Source of the DNA: an uncultured bacterium
GTDB taxonomy: Bacteria > Patescibacteriota > Saccharimonadia > Saccharimonadales > Saccharimonadaceae
Assembly (NCBI GenBank): GCA_938017895.1
Contig: CALIJI010000010.1
Coordinates: 16,163-80,162 of the forward strand
Direction of reading: 5' to 3'
Length of the DNA: 64,000 nucleotides
Below, one piece after another: positions 42,375 through 50,261 of this stretch. Each line of letters begins with the position of its first letter. The stretch's first letter is position 1. The notes under the pieces were generated by a model. The model made no database searches and had not been told where the DNA came from. It saw only the letters and a program-made list of their open reading frames with translations. The translations under genes and the position numbers were made by a program.

Positions 42375-44714
42375 TTAATTTGTTGGAGGTAAATCTACTA
42401 CTGTTCCATCCGCAAGAGTTACTCTATTTGGATTTTGAATATTTTCCGCGGCCTTATCTGTTTCAGCTTGGCGTGCTGCAGCTTCTTGATTCTGGCGATC
42501 AATTTCAGCTGATTGACCTGCTACGCCATCATCTTGCTGTTCAAGACTCGGATTGTATTGATTTTCAGCCTTCTGGCCATTGTAAGTATTTCCGTAGTCA
42601 ACCCCAAGGTTTGGTGTCTCTTGGCCAATTTGAGGAGCCGCCTTATAGGTGTAGTCCAGCTCAGAAGAACGAGTCGAGTTATCTTCCCTAAAATCACCCT
42701 TATCCATTGGCGTGACTTCATCTCCAGCTTTTTGCTTGCTCCAGTCTTTCTTCTCAAGGTCTTTTGGCGTATCTGGAGTTGGAGGTGGAGTTTCTTCTCC
42801 GGGGTTATTTGGTTTATCTGGGGTTGGAGGTGGAGTTTCTTCTCCGGGGTTATTTGGTCTATCTGGAGTTGGAGTATTCGGTGTAATTTGAATTTCACAA
42901 CCTCGAGGAGCCCAAGAATTAAAGTTATGGCCAGTCTTTACCGTTACCCCCTGACTACAATTAGTTCGTTCATCATAAGACTTACCTTCTTTTAATGATC
43001 CATCTGCATTTTTAGATCGCAATTTAATTGAGCGCATTTTTCCGCCGATTCTCAAGTCTCTGGCATGAGCAAGTCGTTGCATTCCATTAGAATCCTTAAT
43101 AATATATTCAGAATCAAATATCCCTGGAATTTCAGTTTCTTCGCCAATAATAGCATTTTCAACAGCTTTCTTATAGAAATCCTGAACCTTTTTAAAGAGT
43201 GCTGGATCTTTTGTCATTTTATCGGCAATTTCATGGAGCTGATCATCAGTTATATCTCCATCACCATCATGATCCAAAAATTCTGGAATCAACCCTGCAT
43301 GGTCAAGCTTAGTTAACATCATAATTGGATTAGTCGAAACTTCATTAGCTAAGAATTTTCGATAGTCATCCGTCGATAATCCTTCTCGACTGGCAGAAAA
43401 GTTTTCAAGATATTCCTTTTGTGGCTTCTCAGTTTCATAAATATCTTTATCCGCACTATATCCTTCAAGATTCTTTTCGGCGTCCTTATTATTTTCTAGG
43501 ACATCCTTTATAGCACTATCATATTTACTCTTATCTTGATTCGACTGGTTATCATTGGTAACATGCTCGGTTCTAGGATTGTTATTACTAGATGAATCAT
43601 ATTCATTAGCACCAGTCGTTAATCTACCAATCATAAAACTGGCCCCAACTACAGCACTACCTAAGAGTACTTTTACGGCTTTTCTAGTTTTTGGATGTTC
43701 ATCCAGGAACCTTCCGATCTTCTTTCCTAATTTTCCCCAATATTCTTTAGCTTTTTCTAGCTTTGACGGATCTTTATCTTCATTGATTTCATTAGGCTCA
43801 CCACGCTCTGGTTTCTCTATCGCCGAAATATAATCATTCATCAATTTATATCTAGGAGTATTTCTCTTATATAGGTCAGAATTACCGATCTCGCCTTTAG
43901 CTCTATATTTCGATAGCTCATCAAAATACATTTCGGCAATTTCACGCAATTGATCTGGACTAGCGCCATTAAGCGCAGCTTTATCGAATTGATCACTAAT
44001 TTCATCAAGTTTAGATTGATCATCACTAACAAATTCTGCATTATTTTCTTTAGAGATTTTGATGTGGTTTTTTGAATTTTTAAGCTTTTCAAGGTTCTCT
44101 TTGTCGATTTTATAACTTTGAGTAACCTGTTTATTAATCTTTTCGTTTATATCTTCAGGCTCTGAATTGGTTACAGGCTCTGCATCAACTTTAGAGCCTG
44201 TGTCGTTTTTTGAAAATTCCACTTCGCTAACAGATTTACCGCCGTTGATGATGCCTTCAATATAGCTATCGATAATGTCAGCTCTTCCGCCGTATCCATT
44301 TTCTTTTTTCTTATTGAGAAGGGCATTTAGCATTTTTTCTCGACTTTCGACTATAGCTCTCGCAGCTTCGATTCGCTGTTTGACTTGGTGATATTCTGTC
44401 ATTGACATATTTTCGTCAAGGAGAGATTCCAATTTCGAAATTTCACTATTTTTGTCTCGAATTTCCATTGCATAGTTTTCCATATGATCAACAGGCAATT
44501 TTTTTCGGAACTTTTCTTTGATGTTGTTTATATTGTCAAAGAACGCCTTATTTTGACTATCGTCATATCGAGACAAATCCTCCTTTTGCTGCGCAAGCTC
44601 TAATTGACGACGCATTAGCTCTTCCTGTTGTTGCCGCAACATCTCTTCTTGAAGAGCGACGTCGTCCCAAGCGCTATGCCTTTCGCCGGTAGGATTGAAC
44701 TTATCTTTGTTCAT
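42375..44714 (-). CDS. Large envelope-associated protein with one membrane helix and an EF-hand-like loop
   Basis: The 779-residue protein has no signal peptide. Its first 340 residues are charged and helical, starting with Glu/Gln-rich coiled coil (about 20-50). One membrane helix lies at about 348-366 (VLLGSAVVGASFMIGRL). Beyond it are a Ca-binding-like loop DHDGDGDITDDQ (about 478-490), a Pro-rich stretch with a 15-residue repeat (NNPGEETPPP) and a Gln/Ala-rich end. The helix would place the C-terminal half outside. No family was recognised. It is upstream of, and 18 nt from, the LPQTG protein gene, so the two probably act together at the surface (inference). Confidence 0.72.
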   Translation of the reverse strand: MNKDKFNPTGERHSAWDDVALQEEMLRQQQEELMRRQLELAQQKEDLSRYDDSQNKAFFDNINNIKEKFRKKLPVDHMENYAMEIRDKNSEISKLESLLDENMSMTEYHQVKQRIEAARAIVESREKMLNALLNKKKENGYGGRADIIDSYIEGIINGGKSVSEVEFSKNDTGSKVDAEPVTNSEPEDINEKINKQVTQSYKIDKENLEKLKNSKNHIKISKENNAEFVSDDQSKLDEISDQFDKAALNGASPDQLREIAEMYFDELSKYRAKGEIGNSDLYKRNTPRYKLMNDYISAIEKPERGEPNEINEDKDPSKLEKAKEYWGKLGKKIGRFLDEHPKTRKAVKVLLGSAVVGASFMIGRLTTGANEYDSSSNNNPRTEHVTNDNQSNQDKSKYDSAIKDVLENNKDAEKNLEGYSADKDIYETEKPQKEYLENFSASREGLSTDDYRKFLANEVSTNPIMMLTKLDHAGLIPEFLDHDGDGDITDDQLHEIADKMTKDPALFKKVQDFYKKAVENAIIGEETEIPGIFDSEYIIKDSNGMQRLAHARDLRIGGKMRSIKLRSKNADGSLKEGKSYDERTNCSQGVTVKTGHNFNSWAPRGCEIQITPNTPTPDRPNNPGEETPPPTPDKPNNPGEETPPPTPDTPKDLEKKDWSKQKAGDEVTPMDKGDFREDNSTRSSELDYTYKAAPQIGQETPNLGVDYGNTYNGQKAENQYNPSLEQQDDGVAGQSAEIDRQNQEAAARQAETDKAAENIQNPNRVTLADGTVVDLPPTN
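42780..42869 (-). repeat. 45-nt tandem repeat in the gene at 42375
   Basis: Two nearly identical 45-nt units plus a partial third (to about 42762) encode a TPDxPNNPGEETPPP unit. Frame-preserving length. Confidence 0.88.
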
Positions 44715-44793
44715 TCTGGTCCTTTTCTTTATTTTTATATTTTATTTTCTGGAATTTTCCCTTATGGAAAAAATACCTTCAATTTACTCTTAG

Positions 44794-44822
44794 ATTTTAC
44801 CACAAGCATAATAAAAAGTCAA
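44794..44822 (-). promoter_or_regulatory. Promoter of the surface-protein operon 42375-40929
   Basis: TTGACT (44822-44817), 17-bp spacer, TAAAAT (44799-44794) with TGG. The -35 lies inside the terminator of the preceding gene. Confidence 0.78.
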
Positions 44823-44841
44823 GCTTTTTACTTGACTTTTT
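44809..44841 (-). terminator. Terminator of the gene at 44847
   Basis: A perfect 11-bp stem (44813-44823 with 44831-44841) followed on the minus strand by T's that also form part of the next promoter. Confidence 0.82.
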
Positions 44842-44846
44842 ATATT

Positions 44847-45353
44847 TTAAGCTGCTTTTTGTAATCCTACAGCCTTCATTACATTTGATAGTTTCCGTCC
44901 TAATGATACGCTTCGAGACAACCCTTTAACCTGATCAATGTTTTCATCAAGTTGAGCCTGTGTTTGGTGTTGGTCTGCACGCATCATAAAATCATCCCGA
45001 CCTTCATAGCTAGCAAATTTCGCCCGATAATCCGATAAATAAACAATCTTCTCATCATAATCTTGTCGGTGAATAATACCAGAACTATCTCGTCCAGATA
45101 GTTCAATTTTTTCTAAAATATCACCTTTAGCTTCTCGACCTTTGTTGTCACTCTCGCCAACCTGTTCATAAATTTTTAGCACCTCTTCATGCGTCCGATC
45201 CTTAGTCGCTTCATGTGCCTTTTTAGCATCTTGAAGCTGCTCCTGAGAAATGTAACTTTGGCGATTTAGATGCTCTAACGAAAGAGTCTGAAACTCACTA
45301 ATTTTTTGCTTTCGGTCCTGATCTTCAAATCTGTTTATCTTAAAATTTTCCAT
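44847..45353 (-). CDS. Hypothetical helical protein
   Basis: The 168 residues are hydrophilic and predicted helical, with no signal peptide or membrane segment. The beginning (ENFKINRFEDQDRKQ) and a Gln/Lys-rich middle suggest a small coiled-coil protein. No family was recognised. A consensus promoter (TTGACA, 17 bp, TATAAT) and a strong terminator show it is expressed alone, between two tRNA genes and the surface-protein operon. Confidence 0.7.
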   Translation of the reverse strand: MENFKINRFEDQDRKQKISEFQTLSLEHLNRQSYISQEQLQDAKKAHEATKDRTHEEVLKIYEQVGESDNKGREAKGDILEKIELSGRDSSGIIHRQDYDEKIVYLSDYRAKFASYEGRDDFMMRADQHQTQAQLDENIDQVKGLSRSVSLGRKLSNVMKAVGLQKAA

Positions 45354-45396
45354 AATATTTTGTTTTCTTTTTTGTCTTGTTTAATCTATGCTTCGT

Positions 45397-45425
45397 ATTA
45401 TAGCATAAGCTAGTTTAATTGTCAA
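45397..45425 (-). promoter_or_regulatory. Promoter of the gene at 44847
   Basis: TTGACA (45425-45420), 17-bp spacer, TATAAT (45402-45397) with TGC; fully consensus hexamers. Confidence 0.88.
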
Positions 45426-45481
45426 TGCTCAATTCAAAAAATCGACCCGATAAGAGCCGATTTTTTGGAAAAAATAATTTC

Positions 45482-45567
45482 TGGTGCTGGGGGAAAGATT
45501 CGAACTTTCGAAGGCATCTGCCGACAGATTTACAGTCTGTTGTGTTTGACCGCTTCACTACCCCAGC
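45482..45567 (-). tRNA. tRNA-Tyr (anticodon GTA), CCA encoded
   Basis: On the minus strand the acceptor stem GCTGGGG/CCCCAGC closes, the anticodon arm ACAGA-CTGTAAA-TCTGT gives GTA, a long variable arm follows as expected for bacterial tRNA-Tyr, and the T loop is TTCGAAT. CCA is encoded. Confidence 0.95.
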
Positions 45568-45580
45568 AATTTTCATATTC

Positions 45581-45657
45581 TGGAGCCACCTTTCGGATTC
45601 GAACCGAAGGCCTGCTGTTTACAAAACAGCTGCTCTAACCAGCTGAGCTAAGGTGGC
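45581..45657 (-). tRNA. tRNA-Thr (anticodon TGT), CCA encoded
   Basis: Acceptor stem GCCACCT/AGGTGGC, D arm GCTCAGCTGGTTAGAGC, anticodon loop TTTGTAA (anticodon TGT), T loop TTCGAAT and encoded CCA. It lies 13 nt upstream of tRNA-Tyr; the pair is probably one transcript. Confidence 0.96.
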
Positions 45658-45675
45658 AAAACCAAATACTTTCTA

Positions 45676-45704
45676 ATTATATAGTAAGAGACACCAAAAA
45701 GCAA
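45676..45704 (-). promoter_or_regulatory. Promoter of the tRNA-Thr/tRNA-Tyr pair
   Basis: TTGCTT (45704-45699), 17-bp spacer, TATAAT (45681-45676), about 18 bases before the tRNA-Thr 5' end. Confidence 0.75.
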
Positions 45705-45717
45705 TAGGTTTTTATGA

Positions 45718-46158
45718 TTATTTTAATTCTTCTTTCACGATTTTTGCTAGTATCGCTCCGTCAACTGAAGTGCCAAATCTAGTTTTCAGCTGGCCAATAA
45801 CTTGTCCCATAAATTTCGGCGATTTTTCTTCTAGTTTTGTGATTTCTTCCTGAACAGCTAATCGAATTTCATCTTCACTAAGCATTTCTGGCAAATATTT
45901 TGAAAGAATTTCAGCTTCTTTTAGCTCATTCTGAGCACGCTCTTCATCTAAAAGAGCCGCAGCTTCTTTTCGCTTTTTAACTTCTCGCGCAATCAATACC
46001 TCGATTTCAGCGTCCGTAAGTCCAGATTCACGCTTACCAAGTTTAACTTCTTCATTTAAGATTGCTGCCTTAAGCCCGCGAAAAACCGTAGTCTCAAAAT
46101 TATTGCGCGCTAGCATTGCTGTTTTTAAATCTGCATTTATTTTATCTTTTAAATCCAT
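45718..46158 (-). CDS. yqeY: GatB/YqeY-domain protein
   Basis: The 146-residue protein matches YqeY: an N-terminal helical domain (LKDKINADLKTAMLARN, FRGLKAAILNEEV) and a C-terminal GatB-tail-like domain (YLPEMLSEDEIR, FMGQVIGQLKTRFG). The family resembles the tRNA-binding tail of the GatB amidotransferase subunit; its precise role is not settled. It follows rpsU, a very common pairing in bacteria, separated by a hairpin. Confidence 0.93.
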   Translation of the reverse strand: MDLKDKINADLKTAMLARNNFETTVFRGLKAAILNEEVKLGKRESGLTDAEIEVLIAREVKKRKEAAALLDEERAQNELKEAEILSKYLPEMLSEDEIRLAVQEEITKLEEKSPKFMGQVIGQLKTRFGTSVDGAILAKIVKEELK

Positions 46159-46177
46159 ATTCTCCTACTCCTTAGAA

Positions 46178-46204
46178 AAACAAAAAGTCGGCTTTGCGAC
46201 CGAC
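46178..46204 (-). terminator. Hairpin terminator after rpsU
   Basis: A 5-bp GC-rich stem GTCGG/CCGAC followed on the minus strand by TTTTTG. yqeY starts 20 bases later, so partial read-through is likely. Confidence 0.7.
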
Positions 46205-46215
46205 AATTTGTGATT

Positions 46216-46434
46216 TTAGCGAATTCCAAGTCGCATCTTCATAGTTTTTTCAGCTTTTCGTTGGTTGCGAATAATAGCTTTTTTACGACGTTCGCTCTTA
46301 CTAATTGGTTTCGAAAATCGCATAGACGCTTTAGCTTCGCTCAAAACTCCACTTTGTAGAACTTTTCGATTAAAGCGACGAATAATATTTTCGTTAGCTT
46401 CTTTCTGGTCTTTCCTTGTTACACTAATACTCAT
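46216..46434 (-). CDS. rpsU: 30S ribosomal protein S21
   Basis: About 72 residues, basic, with SISVTRKDQKEANENIIRRF and the Arg/Lys-rich helix KSERRKKAIIRNQRKAEK. bS21 sits near the 3' end of 16S rRNA on the platform and helps mRNA engagement. The frame extends four codons upstream to 46446, but that overlaps the -10 box, so the ATG at 46434 is used. Confidence 0.9.
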   Translation of the reverse strand: MSISVTRKDQKEANENIIRRFNRKVLQSGVLSEAKASMRFSKPISKSERRKKAIIRNQRKAEKTMKMRLGIR

Positions 46435-46444
46435 ACTAGTTACC

Positions 46445-46450
46445 ATTTTA
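46445..46450 (-). promoter_or_regulatory. -10 box of rpsU-yqeY
   Basis: TAAAAT with TGG, ten bases before the chosen ATG at 46434. Confidence 0.55.
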
Positions 46451-46515
46451 CCAAAGTTTTTTTAAAAAAGCAAGAAGAAAATAAAATTGCTCAATTTTGA
46501 ATAATTTTAATAAAA

Positions 46516-47550
46516 TTATTTTAACTTTGCCTGTTCTCGATAAAAATCAATCCAAATTTTTAACAGTCTGTCCTCTGAATAATAATCTGAAATTTCTTTT
46601 GACTTCGCTTTAAATTCTTTTAATTTTTCTGGATTTTTCGAAATGTCTTTAATTACTTCATTCATCTCTTCGAAATCTTTACCGCAAAGATATTTTCCTT
46701 CAAGAATATTTTTATACAAATCCAAATCTCGTAGCATTATTGGCGCCCCGCAACTAGCTGCTTCTAAAATAGCCATCGGAAAAAGCTCAGCATAACTTGG
46801 CAAAAGAAATAAATCACAACTTGCATAAAACTTTCGAATTTCTTCGCGCGGCACAATTCCTAAAAATTTCAAATTTTTTGGTGGATTTTCAACTATTTTT
46901 TTGTAGCGCTCATAACCACTGGTAATTTTTCCAAACGAAAAACCGCCAGCCCAAACGAATTTAATATCAGGATTATTTTCTGCTAACTTTACAAAATCAT
47001 CAATACCTTTTCGTTGCTGAACTTGACCAACGCCAAAAACCACAATTTCATCTTTTTTCCAACCTTGTAATTTTCGAAATTCCTCTCGCTCTTCCTCATT
47101 CAAAGGTGACCATTTATCTTTTGCAACAAAGTTTGGAATATAAGTTATTTTTTCTCGATCAATACCGATTTTAACTAATTCTTCTTTAAAATCTGGATTT
47201 ACAACCACTAAATGATCCATTTTATCATAAAATTTGATCAGATATTTTTTTACAATTTTTTCAGCAATTGCCGGCATATCTAAACTACCGTCAAGAGTGT
47301 CAGGGATTAAGTGAACGTAGCCAACTCTGCGGCCAGTATATTTTTTAAACTGTGCAGCTAAATAGAAATGTGGATCAATAGTGTGAAAATGTGTAATGTC
47401 TGGGTTTTTCGAACGAAGTGTTTTAGTAATTTTCAACTCGCTTTTTGCCCGATTTTCAAGAAGATTCATTAGCTCAGCATAAGCACCGCCAACACCTTGG
47501 CCAGCAACTTTATCTGCGGAGCTCATCATATTCACATGAATTTTAGTCAT
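46516..47550 (-). CDS. GT4-family glycosyltransferase
   Basis: The 344-residue GT-B enzyme has a Gly-rich N-terminal loop (KVAGQGVGGAYAELM), an interdomain FGVGQVQQRKGIDDF and the family's E-x7-E nucleotide-sugar motif in ELFPMAILEAASCG. It resembles membrane-associated alpha-glucosyl transferases that make glycolipids such as monoglucosyl-diacylglycerol, but donor and acceptor cannot be read from sequence. It follows recJ by seven bases, so it is probably co-transcribed. Confidence 0.85.
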   Translation of the reverse strand: MTKIHVNMMSSADKVAGQGVGGAYAELMNLLENRAKSELKITKTLRSKNPDITHFHTIDPHFYLAAQFKKYTGRRVGYVHLIPDTLDGSLDMPAIAEKIVKKYLIKFYDKMDHLVVVNPDFKEELVKIGIDREKITYIPNFVAKDKWSPLNEEEREEFRKLQGWKKDEIVVFGVGQVQQRKGIDDFVKLAENNPDIKFVWAGGFSFGKITSGYERYKKIVENPPKNLKFLGIVPREEIRKFYASCDLFLLPSYAELFPMAILEAASCGAPIMLRDLDLYKNILEGKYLCGKDFEEMNEVIKDISKNPEKLKEFKAKSKEISDYYSEDRLLKIWIDFYREQAKLK

Positions 47551-47557
47551 AAGTTAA

Positions 47558-49201
47558 TTATACACTTTTCCTTTCCAAATACAAAATCTGCCCTTCGATA
47601 TTTTTTTGCCCTTGCCATTCGTTCAAGCCGAGCGAAAAAACCACGTCAATTTCTTCACCGATTTCCGCAAAAAATTCTTCTGGAGCATTAAATTTCAACA
47701 TCTTAATTTCATTCTCGCCATCAGTTAAAGTTAGCTTTAAATGCTGTTTTTTGTCACCCATTTCTTGCCGATCCATAACTCGCACTTTTTTAATTTCGAA
47801 AATCGGCTCTTCATTCCCATTTCCAAACGGCTCAAGCTTTGTAATTTTTTCGAAAAGATCTAACGAGATTGGCGAAAAATCTTCAAGCTGAATATCCACT
47901 TTCGGTAAAAGATATTTGAGCTGATCTTTAAGATTGAGCGAATCATAAAATTGATTAACGATTTTCCGAAAATCATCAATTTTTGAGGTTGGCAGAGTCA
48001 CACCGGCTGCAGCATCATGACCACCGCCCTTAATAATGATTTCACGAGCTTTATCGACAGCTTGACTAGCCGAAAATCCGCCAAAACTACGCGCCGACCC
48101 TTTCGCAATTTCACCCTTAATCGAAATAACAAAAACTGGCTTTTTAAATTTCTCCATCAAACCCGACGCTACAATACCAATAATACCATCGTTGAAATTT
48201 TCGTCAGCAATAACTAGAACTTTGTCATTTTCGAAATCCTTAGCTTTTTGAATTGCAATTTCGAGAGCGTCACTTTGAAGCTTGCGCCGTTTTTTGTTTA
48301 ACTCATCTAGATATTTAGCCTTCTCTAGGGCTTTAAAGTTATCTTTTTCTATCATTAGATCCAAGGCCTTTTCTGCCGTTTCAAGCCGACCAGCTGAGTT
48401 AATCCGCGGCCCTAAAACAAAACCAAGCGTAGAACTATTCGGTTTATCAATTCCAGCATAAGCTAGCATTGACTTGAGACCATTACGCCGAGTTTTCTCC
48501 ATTACTCTCAAGCCCCAAAAAGTATTTTGACGGTTTTCAACAGTTTGCTGCATAATATCACAAACCGTACCGAGCGCCACCATATCAAGAAGCCATTTCT
48601 CTTGGCCAAGCGGTAAGCCGTCAAGTCTGGTTTGTAGAGCTTGGATCAATTTAAAAGCTACACCAACACCTGCGAATTTCTCGGCTTGCGGATATTGATT
48701 TTCTTTTCGGCGAGGATTCACAACTGCCACCGCATTCGGTTGAACTTCAGCAATATTATGGTGATCGGTCACAATTGTATCAATTCCAAAGCCTTTCGCA
48801 AAACCAATTTCAGCGTGATTTAAACTTCCACAGTCAACTGTTAAAATTAGATTAGTTCCACGTTCGGCGAGTAGTTTCACGCCTCGTTCATTCATTCCAT
48901 AGCCATCTTTAAAGCGATCCGGCAAAAAATAATCAACATTTTTGAAGCCAAATTTTTCAAAAGCATCCAAAATAATAGTCGAGGCAGAAACTCCATCAAC
49001 ATCATAATCACCATATACAGTAATTTTTTCTTGTTTTTTGTGCGCCTGCAAAAGTCGTTCAACCGCTTTTTCCATATCGGGCAACAAAAAAGGATCGTGC
49101 TGATTATTATAATCTGGGTTCAGAAAAGCCTCACGATTCTCTTTCAAAATTCCACGATTCTCTAAAATTTGTTCGATAATTTCGCTCACAGAAAGCGACA
49201 T
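47558..49201 (-). CDS. recJ: Single-stranded-DNA-specific exonuclease RecJ
   Basis: The 547-residue DHH phosphoesterase has motif I YGDYDVDGVSAS, the DHH box VTDHHNI, motif SLNHAEIG and the DHHA1 motif GGGHDAAAGVTL. A C-terminal OB-fold (about 450-547) follows. It degrades 5'-ended single strands in repair and recombination. Length fits the bacterial RecJ core. It lies four bases after the winged-helix gene and before the glycosyltransferase gene. Confidence 0.95.
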   Translation of the reverse strand: MSLSVSEIIEQILENRGILKENREAFLNPDYNNQHDPFLLPDMEKAVERLLQAHKKQEKITVYGDYDVDGVSASTIILDAFEKFGFKNVDYFLPDRFKDGYGMNERGVKLLAERGTNLILTVDCGSLNHAEIGFAKGFGIDTIVTDHHNIAEVQPNAVAVVNPRRKENQYPQAEKFAGVGVAFKLIQALQTRLDGLPLGQEKWLLDMVALGTVCDIMQQTVENRQNTFWGLRVMEKTRRNGLKSMLAYAGIDKPNSSTLGFVLGPRINSAGRLETAEKALDLMIEKDNFKALEKAKYLDELNKKRRKLQSDALEIAIQKAKDFENDKVLVIADENFNDGIIGIVASGLMEKFKKPVFVISIKGEIAKGSARSFGGFSASQAVDKAREIIIKGGGHDAAAGVTLPTSKIDDFRKIVNQFYDSLNLKDQLKYLLPKVDIQLEDFSPISLDLFEKITKLEPFGNGNEEPIFEIKKVRVMDRQEMGDKKQHLKLTLTDGENEIKMLKFNAPEEFFAEIGEEIDVVFSLGLNEWQGQKNIEGQILYLERKSV

Positions 49202-49205
49202 CTTA

Positions 49206-49526
49206 TTACCTCTTAACAGAATTATTCAAAAAACGAGGATTTCGCGAAACAGTCTGTTGCGCACGAACCTTCATAACAATCGACTGCAGTTCCTTAAACA
49301 AAAGAAAATCCGTATTCGAAAAATAGACAAATGTATTTTTCTTTTTTTCGCGAAATAAAAATCCAGCTTTTTCAAGCTTATTAAGTTCACGCTGAATGTT
49401 TCCTGGATCCTCTTTGAGAAGTTTTGCCAACCCTCGTATATGCATCTTGATAGCAGGATAAGTCACAAAAAATACGACAATTTTTCGCTTAACTCGTGAT
49501 GTAATAAAAATATCCAAATCTACCAT
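49206..49526 (-). CDS. Winged-helix (ArsR-like) transcriptional regulator
   Basis: The 106-residue protein is one winged helix: FFVTYPAIKMHIRGLAKLL, the recognition helix NIQRELNKLEKAGFL and a basic wing REKKKNTFVYFSN. No metal-binding Cys pair is seen, so it is not a classic metal sensor. It is the first gene of a likely operon with recJ and the glycosyltransferase; target genes are unknown. Confidence 0.8.
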   Translation of the reverse strand: MVDLDIFITSRVKRKIVVFFVTYPAIKMHIRGLAKLLKEDPGNIQRELNKLEKAGFLFREKKKNTFVYFSNTDFLLFKELQSIVMKVRAQQTVSRNPRFLNNSVKR

Positions 49527-49580
49527 TTTTAGCTCTCTTATCTCCTATTTTACAAAAAATAAGCTTTTTTCGCAAGCAAT

Positions 49581-50237
49581 TTAACGCCAATTTAAAATGA
49601 TTTCGTTTATTTTTTTAACAACCTCTTCACGAGAAGGAAGCTCGTTCTCATCATAATAATGATTCGCGCCGAAATAATTCGCCTTGACGTCAAGAATGTG
49701 GAGTTCATCTGCAGAAATATGTAGCCGATCAATAGCCTCAACACTTGCAACCGGAGCTGCAACAATAAGTTTCTTATAATCAATCGGTTTTAAAAAATCC
49801 AGCACAACGTCAAGCGTAGCCTTTTCAGCAAAACCATCACTCACTAAAATAATATTGCGATTCCTAAGCAGGTCTAGAGATATTGTCCCGCCATCGCCAA
49901 TTAAGCGATTAATTTTCTGAAATTTCTCAAATTGGTCTTTCTGGAAAGTGCCAAAGCTTTCTGCGACATACCCTTCAAATTCAGCATTCGTCATAAAAGA
50001 ATTACGCACGAAATTACCATTTTGCGAAACACTACCCAAAATTAAGTTTTCGCCGGCAAGTTCAACTTCTTCACTCAAAAGTAGATTGAGTACGCTATGA
50101 AGAGCCGCTGCAATAGGTTCACCAACCAAAACACCGCCCTCATTCAAAGCGACAACAGCACAATCTTCGAAGCGATATTTCTCGAAAAGTTGTTCCGCCA
50201 AAAGATTCCCTGCTGAGTTTCGATTTTCAAAATACAT
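49581..50237 (-). CDS. Phosphoribosyltransferase-fold protein (degenerate PRPP loop)
   Basis: The 218 residues follow the type I PRTase fold: VVALNEGGVLVGEPIAAAL as the pyrophosphate loop and IILVSDGFAEKATLDVVLDFL at the PRPP-loop position. The usual D-D/E plus T-G-x-T residues are replaced (S-D-G-F-A-E-K-A-T), so catalysis is doubtful and a binding or sensor role is possible. It is divergent from priA across a 24-bp gap with overlapping -10 boxes. Confidence 0.75.
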   Translation of the reverse strand: MYFENRNSAGNLLAEQLFEKYRFEDCAVVALNEGGVLVGEPIAAALHSVLNLLLSEEVELAGENLILGSVSQNGNFVRNSFMTNAEFEGYVAESFGTFQKDQFEKFQKINRLIGDGGTISLDLLRNRNIILVSDGFAEKATLDVVLDFLKPIDYKKLIVAAPVASVEAIDRLHISADELHILDVKANYFGANHYYDENELPSREEVVKKINEIILNWR

Positions 50238-50243
50238 ATTTTT

Positions 50244-50253
50244 ATTATATAAT
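50244..50253. promoter_or_regulatory. Overlapping back-to-back -10 boxes of the PRTase-like gene and priA
   Basis: The palindrome ATTATATAAT contains a minus-strand TATAAT (50249-50244), six bases before the ATG at 50237, and a plus-strand TATAAT (50248-50253), eight bases before the ATG at 50262. Both transcripts would be leaderless or nearly so. Confidence 0.7.
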
Positions 50254-50261
50254 AAAAATAG

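Noticed and set aside
42513..42995. Open frame of 160 codons on the plus strand
   Set aside because: It is antisense to the Pro/Gln-rich repeats of the gene at 42375; the Trp/Phe/Arg-rich translation reflects that composition.
46499..46520. AT-only inverted repeat after the glycosyltransferase gene as a terminator
   Set aside because: The stem has no G-C pairs, so it is too weak to call.
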